This document shows positions 6,764-11,800 of a stretch of DNA of 14,028 nt, in pieces. The translations under genes and the position numbers were made by a program. Every line of letters starts with the position of its first letter. Positions within the stretch are counted from its first letter, which is position 1. Source of the DNA: Baffinella frigidus (lineage: Eukaryota > Cryptophyceae > Cryptomonadales > Baffinellaceae); contig MU646420.1 in assembly GCA_026770585.1 (NCBI GenBank), positions 654,340-668,367 on the forward strand, given 5' to 3'. The notes under the pieces were generated by a model. The model ran no database searches. It was not told where the DNA came from and was given only the letters and a program-made list of their open reading frames with translations.

Positions 6764-6858
6764 TACATGGGTACCTCGCTCATAAGAAACCGCCTCCTCC
6801 TAGGACCCTACAGTAGGACTATGCCTAGGGCCCTATGGTAGTCATATGGGGAGGCGGC
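6764..6858 (+). mobile_element. Family 1 element, copy 9 (right arm deleted)
   Basis: Left arm intact (TACATGGGTACCTCGCTC) and core present; it stops at GGGGAGGCGG with no right terminal repeat. Confidence 0.85.
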
Positions 6859-7081
6859 CGGGCGGACGCGCGACAGCGTCCAACCACTGAGCAGCCACCG
6901 GGGGCTTCACGGATACAGTCCATCTAAACGATTTGTACTAGAATCTGATCCATTGCCCTGGAATTCTAACCGCGTTTCCCCCGGATATCCGGGGGAAAGG
7001 AACTCGGCCGCTGCTAAGTGGAACACCCTAGCTAGGAAACTTGCGACGCTCAAGCACTGGCACGCTGGGTCGGACACTTTC
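6859..7081. other. Spacer, no gene seen
   Basis: Begins with GACGCGCGACAGCGTCCA, which echoes 6732-6753. Otherwise unique apart from a 24-bp palindrome. Confidence 0.45.
6975..6998. repeat. Perfect 24-bp palindrome
   Basis: TTTCCCCCGGAT followed by ATCCGGGGGAAA with no spacer. Confidence 0.9.
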
Positions 7082-7570
7082 ATCTCCATAAAAGTATTAA
7101 TTAATTGCCCCCCCCCCCTTGGATTTCGGTGTTTTGCCTGAAAATATTTTCAAAATGTATCCGCTCAAAAAGTTAGGAACGGCATCTGAAAGGGCTCGGA
7201 AAGTTGTTGCTTGGATGTGCTCTCGGATTTTCGCTGAGCCATCGGGAAGGGCCCCTTTGGAGGGGCGCAAAATGTCGTTTCTGTGAAAATTACTACACAG
7301 CATTCCAAATCGCATTTTTACAATTCATTGAATTTCCATTTTAAAATGAAACTGTGTAGTAATTTTCACAGAAACGACATTTTGCGCCCCTCCAAAGGGG
7401 CCCTTCCCGATGGCTCAGCGAAAATCCGAGAGCACATCCAAGCAACAACTTTCCGAGCCCTTTCAGATGCCGTTCCTAACTTTTTGAGCGGATAAATTTT
7501 GAAAATATTTTCAGGCAAAACCCCGAAATCCAAGGGGGGGGGAGCAATTAATAAATACTTTTATGGAGAT
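7082..7570. mobile_element. 489-bp foldback element with 219-bp arms
   Basis: Arms 7082-7300 and 7352-7570 are near-perfect reverse complements, with a 51-bp loop. Ends are ATCTCCAT and ATGGAGAT. Each arm contains a poly-C/poly-G run and the same open frame (HRNDILRPSKGALPDGSAKI and onward), read from both strands because of the symmetry. It is AT-richer than its surroundings. No transposase. It could be a foldback or hairpin transposon, or a palindromic duplication. Confidence 0.85.
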
Positions 7571-7605
7571 TAACTTAGGACGCTGGAGCGCTGAGACGCT
7601 GGGGG

Positions 7606-7699
7606 AGCCTGACGTGATCCGAAAGGAAGCATGGCCTATCTGCAGGTTAAGTTTCGGTGTCCGCCCATGTTGGGAGCCCGAAGAACCTCAAGGACTTAG
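7606..7699 (+). repeat. 95-bp dispersed repeat, copy 2 (inverted)
   Basis: Reverse complement of 7961-8062. The + frame reads VIRKEAWPICRLSFGVRPCW. Confidence 0.82.
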
Positions 7700-7747
7700 A
7701 GGTAGGATAGGTGTGACGACGCTGGAGCGCTGCGACGCTGGGTAGGA

Positions 7748-7873
7748 TACAGGGGTACCTCGCTCATAAGAAACCGCCCCCCCCTAGGACCCTACAGTAG
7801 GCCTATGCCCAGGGCCCTATGGTGGTCCTAGCTAGGGGGGCGGGCGGTTTCTTATGAGCGAGGTACCCCTGTA
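7748..7873 (+). mobile_element. Family 1 element, copy 10
   Basis: The best-preserved copy: 31-bp terminal repeats are perfect (TACAGGGGTACCTCGCTC at the outer end). The core carries a 4-bp CTAG duplication. Confidence 0.92.
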
Positions 7874-7960
7874 CATGAAGGGCAGTTGTGACGCTGGAGC
7901 GCCAGGACGCAACGTAGGACAGTTGTGACGCTCGAGCGCTAGGACGCCGGTTGAGGATCC
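7874..7960. repeat. GACGCTGGAGCGC segment, duplicated at 8284-8366
   Basis: CATGAAGGGCAGTTGTGACG onward matches the segment after copy 11 with few differences, so element plus flank were duplicated together or the flank is an older tandem repeat. Confidence 0.8.
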
Positions 7961-8062
7961 TTTAGGTCCTTTAGGTTCTTCGAGCTCCCAACATAGGCGG
8001 ACACCGGAACTTATCCTGCAGAAAGGCCATGCTTCCTTTCGGATCACATTCAGCCCCCCCGG
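7961..8062 (-). repeat. 95-bp dispersed repeat, copy 3
   Basis: The minus frame reads VIRKEAWPFCRISSGVRLCW and continues ELEEPKGPKG. Conservation of this frame in three copies hints at coding origin. Confidence 0.82.
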
Positions 8063-8153
8063 TGCAGAAGGATCGCGGCATAAACCGGCTAAAGGGGATC
8101 CTCATCGGGCATGTGAAGGTATACCAGCTGGTTCCCATGGACAGCTGAGACGC

Positions 8154-8275
8154 TACAGGGGTACCTCGCTCATAAGCAAGCGTCACCCCCTAGGACCCTG
8201 CAGTAGGCCTATGCCCAGGGCCCTATGGTGGTCCTAGGGGGGCGGGCGGTTTCTTATGAGCGAGGTACCCCTGTA
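8154..8275 (+). mobile_element. Family 1 element, copy 11
   Basis: TACAGGGGTACCTCGCTC to GAGCGAGGTACCCCTGTA, flanked by TA. Common orientation. Confidence 0.92.
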
Positions 8276-8385
8276 CAATGTACATGAAGGACAGTTGTGA
8301 CGCTGGAGCGCCAGGACGCAACGTAGGACAGTCGTGAGGCTAGAGCGCTAGGACGCCGTTGAGGGTAGCTGAGACGCTAGAGCGC

Positions 8386-8506
8386 TACAGGGGTACCTCG
8401 CTCATAAGCAACGCCCACTCCCCAAGGACCACCGTAGGGCCCTAGGCATAGCCCTACTGGAGGGTCCTACGGGATGGCGCTTTCGTATGAGCGAGGCACC
8501 CCTGTA
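8386..8506 (-). mobile_element. Family 1 element, copy 12 (inverted; empty site present nearby)
   Basis: The core is reversed (GGGCCCTAGGCATAGCCCTA). Flanks GCTAGAGCGC-TA and TA-GGACGCCGGTTGAGG match the uninterrupted tandem copies at 8339-8365 and 7931-7956, which proves the TA target duplication. Confidence 0.92.
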
Positions 8507-8601
8507 GGACGCCGGTTGAGGACAGCTGAGACGCTAGAGCGTGAGGACGACTCTCTGCCCGACTCTGCTGCACCACCCCTAGATTCGACTCAATTCTTTC
8601 C

Positions 8602-8643
8602 CTCGATGCCCCGTGTCACCACACGGGGACCCTCCCCATCGAG
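8602..8643. repeat. Nested hairpin downstream of the lectin gene
   Basis: Inner stem CCCCGTGT-CACC-ACACGGGG (8609-8628), with outer arms CTCGATG and CATCGAG. It may act in 3' end formation; this is inference. Confidence 0.6.
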
Positions 8644-8814
8644 TTCACCACGTGGAGATCATTGAGCTCGAGTTACATGTAGTGATGGTCAGCAGAATCG
8701 CGAAGCGAGTGCCTCCCGACGCTTAGCTAGGTCCGGTTGTACATTTAGTATCGTAAGAAGCACTTGGTTCGAGCCCTCTCTGGACGCCTCACGTTTATGG
8801 TCCGACGTCATAAG

Positions 8815-8820
8815 TTTAAT
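8815..8820 (-). promoter_or_regulatory. Possible polyadenylation signal ATTAAA
   Basis: ATTAAA lies about 14 nt past the lectin stop codon on the minus strand, in AT-rich sequence. It is a common variant signal, but it is very close to the stop and algal signals differ, so this is only suggestive. Confidence 0.3.
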
Positions 8821-8833
8821 AAAAGTCTCTTTT

Positions 8834-8876
8834 TTATGCCAGCTTAGACGAATCCATGTCCGAATGCGCCACCCAC
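8834..8876 (-). CDS. Lectin gene exon 13 (terminal, TAA stop)
   Basis: The acceptor is CTAAACCAG|G. AC+G completes Thr, then WVAHSDMDSSKLA and TAA at 8836-8834. W-V-A is the closing strand of the domain. Nothing coding follows. Confidence 0.75.
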
Positions 8877-11800
8877 CTGGTTTAGGGTTCAGGGTTTAGG
8901 GTTTAGGGTTACGGGTTACGGGTTACGGGTTACGGGTTACGGGTCTAGGGTTTGGGGTTCAGGGTTTAGGGTTTAGGGTTTAGGGTTTAGGGTTCAGGGT
9001 TTGGGGTTTGGGGTTTCACGTATAGATGACGCGCTCGGCTTTCCTCGAGAGGTACGACTCCAGAGAGAACCCCGTCGCGGTCACCTGGTTGCAGGGTTGA
9101 GGGTTTTAGGGTTGTTTTTTTTTAGTTTATAGGGTTTTAGGGTTTTAGGGTTTAGGGTTGTGGGGTTTTAGGGGTTCAGGGTTCAAGGTTTTAGGGTTTA
9201 GGGTTTAGGGTTTAGGGTTTAGGGTTTTAGGGTTTTAGGGTTTAGGGTTCAGGGTTTTAGGGCTTGGGGTTTTAGGGTTTGGGTTTTAGGTCTCAGGGTT
9301 TTACGATGTGGGGTTTTAGGGTTTTAGGGTTTAGGTTTTACCGCCTTGGCCGTGCCCTTCCACTGCCAGTTGGCGCTGGTTTAGGGTTTAGGGTTTAGGG
9401 TTTAGGGTTTAGGGTTTAGGGTTTAGGGTTTAGGGTTTAGGGTTTAGGGTTTTAGGATTTTAGGGTTTAGACCTCGTGTCACAGTACTTGACGTACCGGA
9501 TCCCGATAGCCACCTGGGTTTAGGGGGTTGGGGTTCAGGGGTTCAGCGTTTAGGGCTTAGTGTTTAGTACTTCGTGTTTGGTGTTTTAGGGTTTGGTGTT
9601 TCAGGGTTGAGGGTTTTGGGGGGTTGGTGTTTAGTTGGGAGTTTAGGGTGCATGTTCAGTGTTTAGGGTTTTACGTTTTACGTTTTAGGTTTGTAGGGTT
9701 TGGGGGTTTAGGTTGTGGGGTAAAGGGGTTGGGGTTTTACGGTTCATGTTTTATGTTTTATGTTTTATGTTTTATGTTTTATGTTTTAGGGTTTATGTTT
9801 TAGGGTTTCAGAGTTTAGGGGTTTAGGTTGTGGGGTATACCTTGGGCGTCTTGGTGAACGCGTTGGCAAACTGCACGCTGAAGCTCTGCGTCTTGGCGGA
9901 GTCGCAATTGCTGTAGTGCCGCACCTGGTGTATGGGTGCAGGGTTGAGTGTGAGCCTCGGTCGGACAGGTGACGAGCCTCGGTCGGACAGGTGACGAGCC
10001 TCGGTCGGACAGGTGACGAGCCTCGGTCGGACAGGTGGCGAGCCTCTCTCCTCCTTAGCGGGCTCTCATTGAGGGTTTAGGGTTTAGGGTTTGGGGGTTT
10101 GGGGTTCTGCGTCTTGGCGGAGTTGCAACCGCCGTAGTGCCGCATCTGGTGGTGGGTGTAGGGTTTAGGGGTGTAGGGTTGGGGGTTGGGGGGTTGGGGG
10201 GTTTGGGGTTTAGGGTTCGGGGGTTAGGGTTTTGAGATTCAGGGTGTAGGGTTTTAGGGTTTTGGGGTTCAGGGTTTAGGGTTTAGGGTTCAAGGTTAAG
10301 ATAGGGTTAAGGGTTTAGAGTTGAGGGTTTAGGATTGAAGGTTGAGGTAGGGTTAGGGGTTTAGGGTTTGGGGTTGCAGGTTTGGGTTGAGGTAGGGTTT
10401 AGGGTTTAGGGTTTAGGGTTTAGGGTTTAGGGTTTAGGGTTTAGGGTTTAGGGTTTAGGGTTGCGGGTTTAGAGTTTAGGGTTGCGGGTTTAGGGTTGAG
10501 GGTTTAGGGGTTTAGGGGTTTAGGTAGGGTTGGGGTTTTAGGGTTGGGTGTTGCAGTAGGGTTTCGGGTTTAGGTTTAGGGTTTGGGGTTTACATCGCCC
10601 GTCTAGGTTTAGGGTTTGGGGTTTACATCGCCCGTCTCGACGCGCCAGTCCGCGGTCGCCAGCATCTTGTCCCACGCGGCCGGGCCCACGCACGTCTTGC
10701 CCATGCAAACCTGGGGTACGAGGTATGTAAGCTAAATCGGACCCCCTTTTCCAACGAGATTTGAATATGCAAAATGGAATAATTCACCCCAGGTCCTTTA
10801 GGTCGACGAGCTCACGCTGAGACGAGCTCACGCTGAGCACTGTGATCTGAGCACTGTGATCTAAGACGAGTTCACGCTGAGCACTGTGATCTAAAAATCG
10901 AAGATGCTGTCGCCAGCATCTTCTCCCACGTGGCCGGGCCCACCCACGTCTTGCCCATGCACTCCTGGGGTAGGCTATGGGGGTTTCGGTGTGGGGTGTG
11001 GGGTTTTGGGTGTGGGGTGTGTGGTTTTGGGTTTTGGGTTTTGGGTGTGGGGTGTGGGGTGTGGGGTGTGGGGTGTGGGGTGTGGGGTGTGGGGTGTGGG
11101 GTTTGTCATGTGGTTTAGGGTTTGGGGTTCGGGGTTTGGGGTTTAGGGTTTAGGATTTAGGGTTTAGGGTGTAGGGTGTAGGGTTTAGGGTTTGGGGTTT
11201 GGACCTCGCTGGCAATGGGGTCGGAGATGGACGCGGCGAGCGGGAAGTAGGGGCGGTACCTGGTGTAGCGTTTAGGGATTAGGGTTTAGGGTTTATGGTT
11301 TAGGGTTTAGGGGTTTGGGTTTGGGGTTTAGGGTTTAGGGTTTGGGGTTTAGGGTTTGGGGTTTGGGGTTTAGGGTTTAGGGTTCAGGTTTTAGGGTTCA
11401 GGGTTTAGGGATTAGGGATTCGTGTTTAGTGTTTATCGTTGATGGTTGAAGGTTTAGGGGTTGGGGTTCAGGGTGAAGTGTTTAGGGTTTAGGGTTTAGG
11501 GTTTAGGGTTTAGGGTTTTGGGTTTAGGGTTTAGGGTGTGGGGAGGTACGGCACGGAGAACTCCGGCGCGATGGCCATCCACGAAACCTTCACCTGGTTG
11601 AGGGTTTCGGATTTAGGGTTTCGGGTTTCGGGTTGAGGGTGTAGGGTTTGGTTGAAGGTTGAGGGATTAGGGTTTAGGGTTTGTTGAGGGTTTAGGGTTT
11701 AGGGTTCAGGGTTTAGGGTTTAGGGTTTAGGGTTTAGGGTTTAGGGTTTGGGTGAAGGGTTTGGGTAAAGGGTGAAGGGTTTATGGTCCAGGGTTTGGGC

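Larger units (their letters stand above)
8507..8833. other. Region downstream of the lectin gene, no gene seen
   Basis: Starts with the GACGCTAGAGCG segment. It contains a nested hairpin (8602-8643) and AT-richer sequence near the lectin stop. Likely 3' UTR and intergenic DNA. Confidence 0.45.
9925..10626 (-). repeat. Lectin intron 8: telomeric repeat plus minisatellite and exon echo
   Basis: The longest intron. It holds a 22-bp minisatellite (9952-10046), a truncated copy of exon 9 (10106-10145), nine perfect TTTAGGG units (10398-10460), and a 33-bp tandem duplication that reaches into exon 8. Confidence 0.75.
10711..11204 (-). repeat. Lectin intron 7: GTGTGGG variant array, exon echo, AT-rich insert
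   Basis: It contains an AT-rich non-repeat stretch (about 10729-10790), a small minisatellite, a truncated copy of exon 8 (10909-10974), and a run of GTGTGGG units (about 11045-11101). Forward translations of that run give long Gly/Val/Cys strings that are not genes. Confidence 0.72.

Noticed and set aside
7097-7495. Two frames with the same protein on opposite strands
   Set aside because: They mirror each other because of the 219-bp inverted arms. The open frame may be old coding sequence, but there is no evidence for a gene here.
2363-8506. Regularly repeated palindromes as a possible CRISPR array
   Set aside because: Repeats are about 122 bp, spacing is irregular, ends have a TA target duplication, and the setting is eukaryotic.
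2902-8665. Many short frames sharing RGTSLIRNR, GPYSRPMPRALW or YERGTPV
   Set aside because: These are the terminal repeats and core of the palindromic elements read in different frames. The elements vary by indels in the middle and show no coding constraint.
10904-11146. Forward open frames rich in Gly, Val, Cys and Trp
   Set aside because: They are translations of the GTGTGGG variant array in lectin intron 7, on the strand opposite to the gene.
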